Assembly: GCA_900314925.1 (NCBI GenBank)
Contig: OMXC01000010.1
Span: 1 to 64,000 of the forward strand
Reading direction: 5' to 3'
Source of the DNA: an uncultured Bacteroidales bacterium
GTDB taxonomy: Bacteria; Bacteroidota; Bacteroidia; Bacteroidales; P3
Length of the DNA: 64,000 nucleotides
Shown: one piece after another, positions 43,534-55,569 of the stretch
Layout of the letters: each line of letters begins with the position of its first letter
How positions within the stretch are numbered: position 1 is the first letter of the stretch
The notes under the pieces: generated by a model
Told to the model about the DNA's origin: nothing
Seen by the model: only the letters and a program-made list of their open reading frames with translations
Database searches by the model: none
Position numbers and translations under genes: made by a program

Positions 43534-45845
43534 AGCGTTGCATGTTGTTTCTGCTGTTGACGGCTGCCGCCCTGACGACGCCTCGCGCCGCGGGCCAGAT
43601 GGCTGTCGGCGCATGGCGTGACTGCCTCGACCTGAGTATCGTCTATTCTGTCGAGGTGGTGGGCCACGAAGTCTATGCCGCCGGGCGCAACGGCGTGCTG
43701 CGTTACCATTACGACAGAAAGGAATGTACGACGCTTGGCAAGTCGTGGGGGCTGAGCGACGTGGGGGTGGCCAAGATGGTCTACGATGCGCCCACGGCCT
43801 CGCTTGTCCTGGCCTACCACAACTCCAACATTGACATCATACAGGACAGTGTGGTGTACAACATATCTGACATCAAGCGCAGCGATATCGTGGGCGACAA
43901 GGATGTGTACTGCATTGTGTGCCGCGACAGGCTGGCCTACATCTGCACAGGGTTCGGCATAGTGGTTGTAGACATCAATCGCCACGAGATAAGCGACACT
44001 TACCGCATAGGCGATGGTGGGCGCGAGGTGGCGGTGTACAGCATCGCTTTCGCGGGCGACAGCATCTATGCCGCCACGGCGGAGGGCGTGAAGCGTGTCT
44101 CCGCTGCAGAACGCCATCTGGGCATCAGCGACAGGTGGATTGTAGACAGCAGCTTCAACGGCTACACTGTCACCATGCTGACATCGTTCAACAACCGTGT
44201 CGTCGCCGCCGGATATACATCGAACCCTGACAGGAAGGTGCTTCTTGCTGCCACCGACACGGGTTATACGGCGATAGATTCCGGCTCCATACACTCGCTG
44301 CGTGTGGGTGGCGGTATGCTCACGGTCTCTTCGCATGAGGGCATTGCGCGATACGATAGCGCTATGCAGCTTGTCGACAGGTTCACCGCATTCAGCGACT
44401 GGGCCGACATGCAGGCGTGGGATGCTGTGTCGCTCTCCGACGGATCCGTATGGGCGGCGCATAAGTGGGTGGGCCTTGTGTGCTTCTACCCCGGCGGATG
44501 CTACTTCGCGGAGGTCAACACACCCCGTACCGACGACAATGTATATCGGCTGGTGCCGACTCCGGGCCGCATGATGCTGTGTGCCGGAGGCCATACCTCC
44601 ACCTATTCCAACTCGTGGCTTACGCCAACCCTCAACGTCGCAACGGGGCGCCAATGGACAACGCTTGACCTCACCAATGGCGCGCTGGATGGCAAGTTCG
44701 ACGTTGTCGATGCCGCTGTCGACCCCAACGATACCAACGACATTTATATCGTCTGCTGGGGCTACAACGGCGGCGTTGGCCTGGTGCGCGACAACAAGGT
44801 GGTGGCGTTCTATGACCAGAGCACTACCGGCGGCGCCTTGCAGAACTACACGGTGAGTGGCTACAGCACGCTGCTGGTGGGCGCAATGGCTTTCGACAAT
44901 GATGGCAACATGTGGGTGCTCAATTCGCACAGCTCTAACGCCCTCGTCAAGCGTAGCACCGACGGCACCTGGAGCCACGTCTCAAGCGAAGCCCTCGGCT
45001 CGCTGTTGCAGGTCGACAAGCTCATCTACGACAGCGTCAACGGCTTCTTCTGGTTCTCGGGTCGTGAGAATGTCATATTCGTCCACGACGGCGTCAGCCG
45101 TATGGCACGCGTCAACCCCAATAATGGCAGCAAGCTGACCACCGAGGTCGTCAACTGCATGGTTCAGGACATGGACGGCAACATCTGGATAGGCACCAAC
45201 AAGGGCATCAAGGTCATCTACGAGGCCTCGCGTGCCTTCGCCGGTGGCGGCGACGGGCAGACGTCGCCGGTCAGTTGCAGCAACATTACCATCACCAACG
45301 GCGACTTCTACGAGTACCTTATGGCCTATGAGGATGTGACGAGCATCGTCGTCGACGGTGCCAACCGCAAGTGGGTGGGCACAGCCTCCGGCGGACTGTA
45401 TCTGCTGTCGGCCAACGGCATGGAGCAGATACGGCATTTCACCGCCGCCAACAGCCCCCTCTTCTCAGACAAGATATTGTCGCTCGCCATACAGCCCCGC
45501 AGCGGCGAGGTCTATGTAGGCACCGACTATGGCGTGCAGGTCTACCGCTCCGACGCCACCTATGCCGAACTCACGCCCGACGAGCATGTCTATGCCTTCC
45601 CCAACCCCGTCAGGCCCGGCTATGATGGGCCGGTGGCCATCAAGGGCTTCACGCGCAACGCCTTGGTCCACATCACCGATGCCTCAGGCCATGTGGTCTA
45701 CAGCGCCCAGGCCCTTGGCGGACAGGTGGTATGGAACGTCCGCACCGCCGATGGCGACCGTGTGGCTGCGGGGGTCTACTATGTTTTCGCCTCCGATGCC
45801 GAAGGCCGCAACCGTTCGGTAGCCAAGATACTGGTCGTCCGATGA
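43530..45845 (+). CDS. porZ: PorZ-like beta-propeller protein of the type IX secretion system
   Basis: 771 aa. Signal peptide MKRCMLFLLLTAAALTTPRA. Two beta-propeller modules made of repeats of about 40-60 residues (VYAAGRNGVLRYHYDRKE; IYAATAEGVKRVS; GNIWIGTNKGIKVIYE; VWVGTASGGLYLL-type), then an Ig-like C-terminal domain (DEHVYAFPNPVRPGYDGPVA, VWNVRTADGDRVAAGVYYVF, ending KILVVR) of the T9SS sorting-domain kind. PorZ delivers anionic LPS to secreted proteins in Porphyromonas; the length agrees. Lies in the gmk-mreC-mreD-recO operon, with ATGA overlaps on both sides. Confidence 0.88.
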   Translation: MKRCMLFLLLTAAALTTPRAAGQMAVGAWRDCLDLSIVYSVEVVGHEVYAAGRNGVLRYHYDRKECTTLGKSWGLSDVGVAKMVYDAPTASLVLAYHNSNIDIIQDSVVYNISDIKRSDIVGDKDVYCIVCRDRLAYICTGFGIVVVDINRHEISDTYRIGDGGREVAVYSIAFAGDSIYAATAEGVKRVSAAERHLGISDRWIVDSSFNGYTVTMLTSFNNRVVAAGYTSNPDRKVLLAATDTGYTAIDSGSIHSLRVGGGMLTVSSHEGIARYDSAMQLVDRFTAFSDWADMQAWDAVSLSDGSVWAAHKWVGLVCFYPGGCYFAEVNTPRTDDNVYRLVPTPGRMMLCAGGHTSTYSNSWLTPTLNVATGRQWTTLDLTNGALDGKFDVVDAAVDPNDTNDIYIVCWGYNGGVGLVRDNKVVAFYDQSTTGGALQNYTVSGYSTLLVGAMAFDNDGNMWVLNSHSSNALVKRSTDGTWSHVSSEALGSLLQVDKLIYDSVNGFFWFSGRENVIFVHDGVSRMARVNPNNGSKLTTEVVNCMVQDMDGNIWIGTNKGIKVIYEASRAFAGGGDGQTSPVSCSNITITNGDFYEYLMAYEDVTSIVVDGANRKWVGTASGGLYLLSANGMEQIRHFTAANSPLFSDKILSLAIQPRSGEVYVGTDYGVQVYRSDATYAELTPDEHVYAFPNPVRPGYDGPVAIKGFTRNALVHITDASGHVVYSAQALGGQVVWNVRTADGDRVAAGVYYVFASDAEGRNRSVAKILVVR

Positions 45846-46531
45846 TTTCCACTCCCGCCATAGTGTTGCACACAACTCCCTACGGCGAGTCTTCCGTCAT
45901 CGTCAAGGCCTTCACACGCCTGCTTGGCGTGCGTTCCTACATCATCAAGGGTGTCCGCGGCCGCAATGCCCGTGTCAAGCAGAACCTGTTGCAGCCGCTG
46001 TCGTGTCTCGACATGGTGGTCTACGACAACGCCAAGACCGACCTCAACTATGTCAAGGAGATAGCGCCGCGCGGCACGTGTCATGAAACCACGCCCTACG
46101 GCAACGCCCTCCGCTTTTTCATGACGGAGGTGCTCTACAAGGCGCTCCAGGAAGCCGAGCCCATGCCGGCGCTCTTCGACTATGTGGAGGCCACCGGCGA
46201 AGGCCTCTCGGCGGCCGCCCCCTACCTTCCCGTCACCTTCCTCCTCGCCGTCACGCACCATCTGGGCATAGCGCCGCTTGACAACTACCGCCCCGCCGAA
46301 CCGCTCTTCGACCTGCAGGAGGGCTGCTTCGTGGCAGCGCCTTCCGAGACCACCCTCAACCCGGCCCTCTCCGCGCTGCTGCACGACTACCTCACGCCCG
46401 GCAAGGCCCACCCCTCGGCCCTCGCCGACCGCCGCGCCCTCATCGACGCCCTCCTGGCCTACTGCCAGCTGCACCTCAGCGGTTTCCGCAACTTTACCAG
46501 TCACGAAATATTGCATACCGTATTAAAATAA
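45842..46531 (+). CDS. recO: DNA repair protein RecO
   Basis: 229 aa, starting in the ATGA overlap after porZ. The N-terminal OB fold shows ISTPAIVLHTTPYGESSVIV and RSYIIKGVRGRNARVKQNLL; the helical C-terminal part includes LQEGCFVAAPSE and ends GFRNFTSHEILHTVLK. The zinc-binding cysteines found in some RecO proteins are absent, as usual in Bacteroidetes. RecO anneals strands and loads RecA with RecR. Confidence 0.93.
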   Translation: MISTPAIVLHTTPYGESSVIVKAFTRLLGVRSYIIKGVRGRNARVKQNLLQPLSCLDMVVYDNAKTDLNYVKEIAPRGTCHETTPYGNALRFFMTEVLYKALQEAEPMPALFDYVEATGEGLSAAAPYLPVTFLLAVTHHLGIAPLDNYRPAEPLFDLQEGCFVAAPSETTLNPALSALLHDYLTPGKAHPSALADRRALIDALLAYCQLHLSGFRNFTSHEILHTVLK

Positions 46532-46536
46532 GAACC

Positions 46537-48864
46537 ATGAAAAAAACATTCTTTGCCGTTGCCCTGCTGCTGGCCGCCGTCGGCGCCAGCGCCCAGCAGG
46601 CTTACTGGGTGTTCCTCGCCGACAAGGCGGGCACCACCTTCGACCCCTACACCTATTTCGACGCCAAGGCCATAGAGCGCTACAACGCCTGTGGCGCCGA
46701 CCTCTACGACATCAGCAACTACCCCGTCAGCATCGCCTACGAGCAGGGTGTCGCCGCCCTGGCCACCGAAGAGGTGGGCTGCAGCCGCTGGATGAACGCC
46801 GTAGGCGTCATGGCCACAGCCGAGCAGGCCTCACGCATAGCGGCGCTGCCCTATGTGCTCCGTGTGCAGCCCCTCGCCGAGGGCGGCATGACGCTCGCCG
46901 CGGCCCCCGCCGACGAGGACGGCCTTATGGACTATGCCACCGTCGACGGCCCCCTCGAGGCGCAGCTGGTGCGCATGGGCGGCAAGCTCTTCCGCGACCG
47001 CGGCATCGACGGCAAGGGCATCCGTGTGGCTGTCTTCGACGGTGGCTTCCCCCGCGTCAACACCCACGAGGCCTTCCGCCACCTCCGCGAGAACAAACAG
47101 ATACTGAAGACTTGGAACTTCCCCAACAAGAAAGAGAACGTCTACGGCTGGAACAGCCACGGCACCATGACCTTGAGCTGCATCGCCGGCCGCATCGACG
47201 GCAAGGACCTCGGCCTGGCCACAGGCGCTGAGTTCCTCCTGGCGCGCACCGAAGTGGAGGCCGAGCCCTTCAAGGAGGAGGTCTGGTGGCAGATGGCCGT
47301 GGAGTGGGCCGACAAGAACGGCGCCAACATCATCAGCTCCAGCCTCGGCTACGGCAAGGAGCGCCACTACACCAAAGACATGGACGGCACCTCCTACGTG
47401 GCCAAGGCCGGCAACCTGGCCGCCCGCAAGGGCATGCTCGTCTGCAACAGCGCCGGCAACGAGGCCGACGACAGCCAGTGGCAGACCATCATCACCCCCG
47501 CCGACGCCGACAGCGTCCTCTGCGTGGGCGGCATCGAGAACAGCCTCACCGAGTACAACCACATAGAGTTCAGCAGCTTCGGCCCCAGCTACGACGGCCG
47601 CCTGAAGCCCAACGTCAGCGCCTTCGGCTATGCCCGCACCGCCAACGTCACCAACGACAACGCCACGCACTACGTCCACGGCACCTCCTTCTCCTGCCCC
47701 CTGGTGGCGGGCTTCGCGGCCTGCGCCTGGCAGGCCTCGCCCGGCAAGACGGCCATGGAGATGTTCCGCGCCCTCGAGCAGAGCGCCGACCTCTACCCCT
47801 ACTATGACTACGCCTTCGGCTACGGTGTGCCGCAGGCCGCCTTCTTCACCGGCGACGCCCGCGCCGCCGAGCCCACCTTCCGCTTCGTCGAGGGCGACAA
47901 CGAGGTGAGCGTTGTGCCCCTCAAGACCGTCACCAACGCCACCATCTTCTACCACTACCGCAACGCCGACGGCACCCTGGCCTACTACGGCAGCCACCGC
48001 ATCACCTACATGAGCGACACCATGCCCCTCAGCGTCAACAAGCGCAACCTCGTGGACCGCACCCTCGCCGTCCACCTCGGCGGCTACACCGCCACCTACA
48101 CCCTCCCCGCCGACGAGCAGCAGCGCCTGCGCGACGGACGCCCCTGGAGCTGGCAGTCGCCCTCCATGAGCCGCGACGCCGTGGCCAAGCGCACCCTCTC
48201 CCATGGCGGACGCGACGCCTTCAACACCTCTGACTGGGGCAGCAACGCCAAATACCGCATGGACTACTTCTTCATGCTCGGCCTGCCCGCCAAGCTCGAA
48301 GAGGCCGAGATGCCCATGCTCGCCTGGTCGCCCGCCATCCACCTCGGCGTGCGCTGGCTCCGCGCCTTCGGCAAGAGCTACTGCCTCGGCATCGGCGCCG
48401 AGTGGGCCAACACCACCTACAACCTCAAGGGCATGCAGCCCACGGCCCTCGAAGGCCTCATCGGCATGGCCGGCGTCGAGGACGCCATGGACAAGACCCG
48501 TTACCGCCGCGTGGCCTTCAACGAATTCAGCGTCGAGCTCTTCCAACGTGTGCGCCTCGTGGCCATAGGCTTGTTCGGCAAGGGCCTGCACTGGGACCTC
48601 GGCGTCTACGGCTCCTATGGCGGCGCCGACTACCAGGTGAAGGGCGTCACCGTGAGCGGCGAGGTGTCGCACCGCCAGCGCGTCAGCCTCATCGACCTCT
48701 ACGCCCTCGACGCCTACCACTGGAACTATGGCGTCACCACGCGCCTCACCTACGACGTCATCGGCCTCTACGCCCGCTACCGCCTCAACGGCATCGGCCA
48801 GAAACCCGCCGACGGCAAAGCCCTCCTGCCGCGCCTCGAGGTGGGCCTGCAGCTCTGCTTCTAA
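46537..48864 (+). CDS. Subtilisin-like (S8) protease with C-terminal outer-membrane barrel-like domain
   Basis: 775 aa. Signal peptide ending VGASAQ (about 20). The S8 domain contains the catalytic triad Asp168 (VAVFDGGFP), His208 (GWNSHGTM) and Ser384 (HGTSFSCPLVAG), with Asn308 (NSAGNE) for the oxyanion hole. After a small beta domain (about 440-560), residues about 570-775 are amphipathic beta strands (AIHLGVRWLRAF, RLTYDVIGLYARYRLNG) ending in EVGLQLCF. A terminal aromatic residue and alternating pattern are those of an integral outer-membrane barrel of about eight strands. That makes it an anchored or autotransporter-like subtilase, not a typical T9SS substrate. Last gene of the gmk-to-recO run, 5 bp after recO. 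Confidence 0.88.
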   Translation: MKKTFFAVALLLAAVGASAQQAYWVFLADKAGTTFDPYTYFDAKAIERYNACGADLYDISNYPVSIAYEQGVAALATEEVGCSRWMNAVGVMATAEQASRIAALPYVLRVQPLAEGGMTLAAAPADEDGLMDYATVDGPLEAQLVRMGGKLFRDRGIDGKGIRVAVFDGGFPRVNTHEAFRHLRENKQILKTWNFPNKKENVYGWNSHGTMTLSCIAGRIDGKDLGLATGAEFLLARTEVEAEPFKEEVWWQMAVEWADKNGANIISSSLGYGKERHYTKDMDGTSYVAKAGNLAARKGMLVCNSAGNEADDSQWQTIITPADADSVLCVGGIENSLTEYNHIEFSSFGPSYDGRLKPNVSAFGYARTANVTNDNATHYVHGTSFSCPLVAGFAACAWQASPGKTAMEMFRALEQSADLYPYYDYAFGYGVPQAAFFTGDARAAEPTFRFVEGDNEVSVVPLKTVTNATIFYHYRNADGTLAYYGSHRITYMSDTMPLSVNKRNLVDRTLAVHLGGYTATYTLPADEQQRLRDGRPWSWQSPSMSRDAVAKRTLSHGGRDAFNTSDWGSNAKYRMDYFFMLGLPAKLEEAEMPMLAWSPAIHLGVRWLRAFGKSYCLGIGAEWANTTYNLKGMQPTALEGLIGMAGVEDAMDKTRYRRVAFNEFSVELFQRVRLVAIGLFGKGLHWDLGVYGSYGGADYQVKGVTVSGEVSHRQRVSLIDLYALDAYHWNYGVTTRLTYDVIGLYARYRLNGIGQKPADGKALLPRLEVGLQLCF

Positions 48865-48892
48865 CAGCCTTTCATACAGCAGTATATCCCTT

Positions 48893-48930
48893 GCGCCCCG
48901 CACGGCCGTCGGCCGTGCGGGGCGCTTCTT
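48893..48930 (+). terminator. GC-rich terminator after the S8 protease operon
   Basis: A perfect 15-bp stem (48893-48907 with 48911-48925), loop GTC, followed by TTCTTTT. Confidence 0.85.
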
Positions 48931-48958
48931 TTCCCTTCGGCCCCTCTTCGGCCCCGGT

Positions 48959-49072
48959 ACGGAGTCCCTACGGCCGTTCTTCAGTAGTTCTTCAGTAGTT
49001 CTTCAGTGCGGCACTGAAATACTACTGAAGAACTACTGAAGAACGGCCGTACCGGGTCCGTAGGGACTCCGT
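48959..49072. repeat. Palindromic 11-bp-module repeat, copy 5 (longest arms)
   Basis: A 40-bp arm (48970-49009) and its complement (49011-49050) match at 38 positions around a single central G. The left arm is TTCTTCAGTAG (48977), TTCTTCAGTAG (48988), TTCTTCAGTGC (48999); the right arm GCACTGAAATA, CTACTGAAGAA, CTACTGAAGAA. Outside it, ACGGAGTCCCTACGG (48959-48973) pairs with CCGTAGGGACTCCGT (49058-49072). It lies between the S8 terminator and the C10 promoter. Confidence 0.9.
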
Positions 49073-49120
49073 AGCGGAGGGGGTGGGAGAGGGCTCTTTT
49101 TCGGGCGCGCGAAAATTTAT

Positions 49121-49151
49121 TTTGCCATGTCGCAAACAATTCGTATCTTTG
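49121..49151 (+). promoter_or_regulatory. Promoter of the C10 protease gene
   Basis: TTTG (49121-49124), 19-bp spacer, TATCTTTG (49144-49151). It fixes the gene start at 49172, as the upstream in-frame ATG at 49127 lies inside the promoter. Confidence 0.88.
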
Positions 49152-49171
49152 CACCCTCAAACTTGATCCAA

Positions 49172-52100
49172 ATGGAACCGAAGAACATATCGAAGAGGCT
49201 CTTTTTGACGCTTGTTGCCGTTGTGGCGGCGTGGTGTGCCGTGGCCAATCCGGTCGACGCGGAGCGTGCCCGCAGGGTGGGTGCCAACTGGCTGTCGCTG
49301 AAAGGCGCTGCCGGCGATGTGAAGCTGGAGGCTGTGGCGACCCCCTTCGCCGGGGTGTATGTCTTCAATGCCGCGGGCGGCGGCTTCGTGCTTGTCGCCG
49401 CCGACGACTGCGTGCGCCCCGTGCTGGGCTACTCGTCGACGGGCGTCTTCCGTGCCGAGGCGATGCCCGCCAACGTCAGGGCGTGGCTTGAGGGCTACGA
49501 CGGCGAGATAGCCCGCCGTGCCAAAGCCGTCCAGGACGGCGCCAAGGGCGCTGCCGACGGCGACGCCATGGCCGCCGCCGTGGCCGCCGAGTGGAGCCTG
49601 CTGGAGGAGGGCGTGGCCCCCGAGCAGCCGCTGACGACGCACGTGGCGCCCATGCTGACGACCACCTGGAACCAGAGCCCTTACTACAACGCCTACTGCC
49701 CCTACGACACCGTCTACAGTCAGCTGACCGTGGCGGGCTGCGTGGCCACGGCGACGGCGCAGATAATGAAATACTGGAACCATCCCGCCACGGGCTACGG
49801 CACCCACGCCTACGTCTGCAACAACGGACGCATCAGCTACGGCGTGCTCTCGGCCGACTTCGGCAACACCAACTACCAGTGGCTCTCCATGCCCAACGCG
49901 CTGACCTCGGCAAGCAGCCAGGCCGAGATTGACGCCGTGGCAACGCTGATATACCACGTCGGTGTGGCCTCGAACATGCGCTACAACGTGAGCGCACAGG
50001 GCGGCAGCGGCACCTACAACCACAACGACTACTACCCCTCGGCCATGAGCGCCTTGGTGGACCACTTCAAGTATGCGCCCGACATCGTGGTCGTTGCCCC
50101 GGGCAGTCACAACGCCGACGCCTACAGCGCCATGCTGCGCGCAGAGCTTGACCTGCAGCGCCCCATCCTCTACGACGGGCGCGACGCCTCGGGCGGACAC
50201 AGTTTCGTCTGCGACGGCTACGACGAGGACAATATGTTCCACTTCAACTGGGGCTGGGGCGGCTACTGCGACGGCTACTACGCCCTCGGCGCCCTCAACC
50301 CCGCGCCGGGTGGCACGGGCGGCAACGCCACCTACACCTTCAACATGAACAACACCGCCATGCTGGGCATCAGACCCAACAACATGTTCGGCATGGGCGG
50401 CTCGGTGACCGTCAACACCGTCGGCAGCACGACGGGATGCACCGTCAGCGGCGACGGCACCTACGCCTTCGGCGACACGGTGACGCTCCGGGCTGTGGCC
50501 GCCGAGGGCTACCGCTTCGCGGGGTGGAGCGACAACAGCGCGGCCAACCCTCGCATCTTCACCATGACCGGCGGCAACTACACCTTCACGGCGCGCTTCG
50601 AGACCATAGGCACCGACACCATGAGCTACTGCGGCGACATGCCGTTCAGTTCCTACTGGGGCGAATACCAGCAGGGCTTCGACAAGTACTGGGGCATCAA
50701 GCTGCCCGCCTCGTCGCTCACCCCTGGGCGCACGCTGACGGCGGTGGAGTTTTACGTGAACAACGAGTACGTCGGCGGCCAATTCGACGTGACGGTGCTC
50801 AGCGGCACCACGGCACCCACGGACACCGTGTACAGCACCTCGGTGTGGGTGGCTTATGAAGACCACGAGACGTGGCTGCCGGTGTTCCTCCACAGCCCCT
50901 ACACCGTGGAGGCCGGCAAGAGCATCTGGATTACGTTCCACAACAACGACATACTCTTCCCTGCCACGCTGACCTACAGCTGCGGCAACCCCGACGGTTT
51001 CCTCTACGGCCCTTCCTTTGCCCCCGACCCGGAATGGACGCGCTTCAGCTATATGATCCGCGGCCTGTTTGTCAACCCCGGCATGGTGGTCGACGGCGAC
51101 ACGATATCCTACTGCGGCGACAGGCCGTATAACGTCACTATCGGCGCTGCAGAGTGTGGCATCATGCTGCCCGCCGCCGAGTTGTCGGGACGCAACTATC
51201 TGACGGCGGTGAAAGTGTTTCCCAGTAATAATGGCGATGTGTACACCATGCGAGTCTACAAAGGCGGAGCCTTCGCGCCGCGCACCCTGGTGCACAGCCA
51301 GCCTGTTGAGGCAGCTGTCCATGGATGGAACGAGGTGGCGCTTGACGCCATGGTGCCTATCAACACGGGCGACAGCCTGTGGATAACCTTCAGCGGCCCC
51401 TACGGGGTCAATGCGTGTCGCTACACAGGCCATGCCAACAGCGACTGGTACCGCACGGGCAGTGTGTGGCAGCACAATAGAGAACAGGAGAGCGAATATT
51501 CGTGGATGATCAAGGCCGTGACCTCGGCTACGGCGCCTGTGCTGCCGCCGCCCACGGTGGTCGTCAGAGGCGCGAGCCTCGCAGGGGTGGGGGAGACGGT
51601 GACGTTCACCGCCGTCCACAGCGAGGGCACCACGGTGACGTGGGCCATCCAGGGTGGCACGCCGGCTACGGCCACGGGCGACACCGTTGCGGTGAGCTGG
51701 AACCGCTGTGGCTTCTACCGCGTCAGCGCCACGGTGAGCAACGCCAACGGCAGCACCACGGACAGCCTGATGGTCTCCGTGGCCGACTGCGACAGCCTCG
51801 GCCTGCCCTACACGGCCGACTTCACGCAGTGCTGGACGGCCGACGGCGGCGCCGTGATTACGGACTCCGCCCATGCCTATATCACCAGCCAGGGGCAGAA
51901 GCTCACCAGCCCGTGGTTGATGACGCAGCCGGGCTTGACGTTCATAGGCATGATTCTTTCGCGCCCCAGTGGCGAGCAGTGGAACGGTAACGCCCGCTTC
52001 ATGGTACGTGTGGAGGACGAGAACGGGAATCTGTTGTATGACATTGAGGACAATGTGCGTCCAGTGTACAGCATTCCCTCGTTCTACAGCGACGGTGGGC

Positions 52101-53509
52101 GTGTCCGTGTGGTGTTTGAGTACACGGGCTCGGCGGCTGTGTCGTCGTTCTGGCTTGAGAACTTCGTCATGTATCAGTACGGCATCGGCTTGGCGATGGA
52201 TCTTCCGCCAGTGTCGACAGTGGGCGACACGGTGATGCTGCGGCTGAGCAGCTATTTGCAGAACAACGACGTGCCCGACTACACAAGCGTATGGGTGTAT
52301 GACACGCCGAACTATAATAACTATCAACCACTCTACCCGTACTTCGACAGCGGCGCCGTCTCCGTCGTGGCGCAGAGTGACACTGCTCTGTTGCTGGTGT
52401 GGAACAGCGTGGGAAGCTTCGAGGTGTCGGCGAATGTGATTAAAGACGGTGTGTATGCCGACTGGCCGGCGCAGGCCGGCTGCCGCGAGTTTATCAATGT
52501 TTTGGCTAACCCCATATACCTGGAGGACAGCATATACTATACCTCCGCCGCCAAGGACACCGTCATCGGGAGCCACCACCAGCTGCACAACGCCGTGCTG
52601 CCTGCCAGTGTGCGTGTGGTCAAGGACTCGGCGTTCTTCGACAGAGGCTACCTCGCCGCGGTGTCGCTGCCCGACGGGCTGGAATACATAGGCAAGATGG
52701 CCTTCGCGTGGGACTATGCCCTCACGGAGGTGACGATACCTCAAGGCGTGAAGTTTATAGGCGACAACGCTTTCTGGAGCTGCGCAAATCTCACGACGGT
52801 GAACTTCAACGCCGACAGCTGTCTGGTGGCCAGTCCGACGACGGGGAGCGACGGCAGCTACTGGCCGGTATTCATTGACTGCGACAATGTCAGGACTATC
52901 AATATCGGTGAGAATGTGAAGCGTATACCAGACCGCCTCTTCAGCTTCTGCAACGGCCTGCGCGGCACGCTGACCATCCCCGACGCTGTGACTTATATAG
53001 GCGCCAATGCCTTCTACCACAGGGACGAGAGCAACACCGACTCGCTGGCCATAGTCATCGGCAGCTCGGTGAGCTATATAGGCAACTATGCCTTGGAATG
53101 CCATGACCACATCTCGACGGTCACCGCGCGCTGCTTGGTGCCGCCGACCATAGGCGAAGCCACCTTCATGGTGTATCCCCACTACCTGCTGACGGTGCCC
53201 TGCGGCACTCGCAACGCGTACATGGGGCACCAGTACTGGAGAGAGTTCTACACCTACGGTCGCGGCGTCGAGGAGGACTGCACGGGCATCGAGGAAGTAC
53301 CACAGGCCGACGCCGTGAGCGTCTATGGCGTGCAGGGCGGCATCGTGGTGGACGGTGCAACGGGCGAGCCGGTGGCCGTCTACGACGTGATGGGCCGCCG
53401 CGTGCTGGCGGCGGTGGCTGGCGGCGCCACGATGCGCGTGCCGCAGGCAGGCGTCTACATGGTGAAGGTCGGCGACCGCCCGGCATGCAAGGTAGTGGTG
53501 CTCCGATAA
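49172..53509 (+). CDS. Secreted C10 (streptopain-like) cysteine protease with LRR and T9SS-type C-terminus
   Basis: 1445 aa. A signal peptide (RLFLTLVAVVAAWCAVA, about 9-25) and an inhibitory propeptide (about 26-155) precede the C10 domain: catalytic Cys190 in LTVAGCVATATAQIMKYW, His343 in SGGHSFVCDGYD and the NWGWGGYCDGYY stretch. Then come a BACON/SH3-like repeat with GYRFAGWSDNSAANPR, two beta-sandwich regions sharing SYCGD motifs (about 495 and 650), BspA-type LRRs (about 1150-1350: LPDGLEYIGKMAFAWD, IPDAVTYIGANAFYHR) and a T9SS type A-like C-terminal domain (VAVYDVMGRRVLAA ... VYMVKVGDRP). Probably an exported surface protease/adhesin. Monocistronic with its own promoter. Confidence 0.92.
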   Translation: MEPKNISKRLFLTLVAVVAAWCAVANPVDAERARRVGANWLSLKGAAGDVKLEAVATPFAGVYVFNAAGGGFVLVAADDCVRPVLGYSSTGVFRAEAMPANVRAWLEGYDGEIARRAKAVQDGAKGAADGDAMAAAVAAEWSLLEEGVAPEQPLTTHVAPMLTTTWNQSPYYNAYCPYDTVYSQLTVAGCVATATAQIMKYWNHPATGYGTHAYVCNNGRISYGVLSADFGNTNYQWLSMPNALTSASSQAEIDAVATLIYHVGVASNMRYNVSAQGGSGTYNHNDYYPSAMSALVDHFKYAPDIVVVAPGSHNADAYSAMLRAELDLQRPILYDGRDASGGHSFVCDGYDEDNMFHFNWGWGGYCDGYYALGALNPAPGGTGGNATYTFNMNNTAMLGIRPNNMFGMGGSVTVNTVGSTTGCTVSGDGTYAFGDTVTLRAVAAEGYRFAGWSDNSAANPRIFTMTGGNYTFTARFETIGTDTMSYCGDMPFSSYWGEYQQGFDKYWGIKLPASSLTPGRTLTAVEFYVNNEYVGGQFDVTVLSGTTAPTDTVYSTSVWVAYEDHETWLPVFLHSPYTVEAGKSIWITFHNNDILFPATLTYSCGNPDGFLYGPSFAPDPEWTRFSYMIRGLFVNPGMVVDGDTISYCGDRPYNVTIGAAECGIMLPAAELSGRNYLTAVKVFPSNNGDVYTMRVYKGGAFAPRTLVHSQPVEAAVHGWNEVALDAMVPINTGDSLWITFSGPYGVNACRYTGHANSDWYRTGSVWQHNREQESEYSWMIKAVTSATAPVLPPPTVVVRGASLAGVGETVTFTAVHSEGTTVTWAIQGGTPATATGDTVAVSWNRCGFYRVSATVSNANGSTTDSLMVSVADCDSLGLPYTADFTQCWTADGGAVITDSAHAYITSQGQKLTSPWLMTQPGLTFIGMILSRPSGEQWNGNARFMVRVEDENGNLLYDIEDNVRPVYSIPSFYSDGGRVRVVFEYTGSAAVSSFWLENFVMYQYGIGLAMDLPPVSTVGDTVMLRLSSYLQNNDVPDYTSVWVYDTPNYNNYQPLYPYFDSGAVSVVAQSDTALLLVWNSVGSFEVSANVIKDGVYADWPAQAGCREFINVLANPIYLEDSIYYTSAAKDTVIGSHHQLHNAVLPASVRVVKDSAFFDRGYLAAVSLPDGLEYIGKMAFAWDYALTEVTIPQGVKFIGDNAFWSCANLTTVNFNADSCLVASPTTGSDGSYWPVFIDCDNVRTINIGENVKRIPDRLFSFCNGLRGTLTIPDAVTYIGANAFYHRDESNTDSLAIVIGSSVSYIGNYALECHDHISTVTARCLVPPTIGEATFMVYPHYLLTVPCGTRNAYMGHQYWREFYTYGRGVEEDCTGIEEVPQADAVSVYGVQGGIVVDGATGEPVAVYDVMGRRVLAAVAGGATMRVPQAGVYMVKVGDRPACKVVVLR

Positions 53510-53548
53510 AGACAAAGAATAGAAAGACAATATAAAACACAAACAGAT

Positions 53549-55549
<2,001 letters not shown>

Positions 55550-55569
55550 CCCAAAAATATATCAAAATC

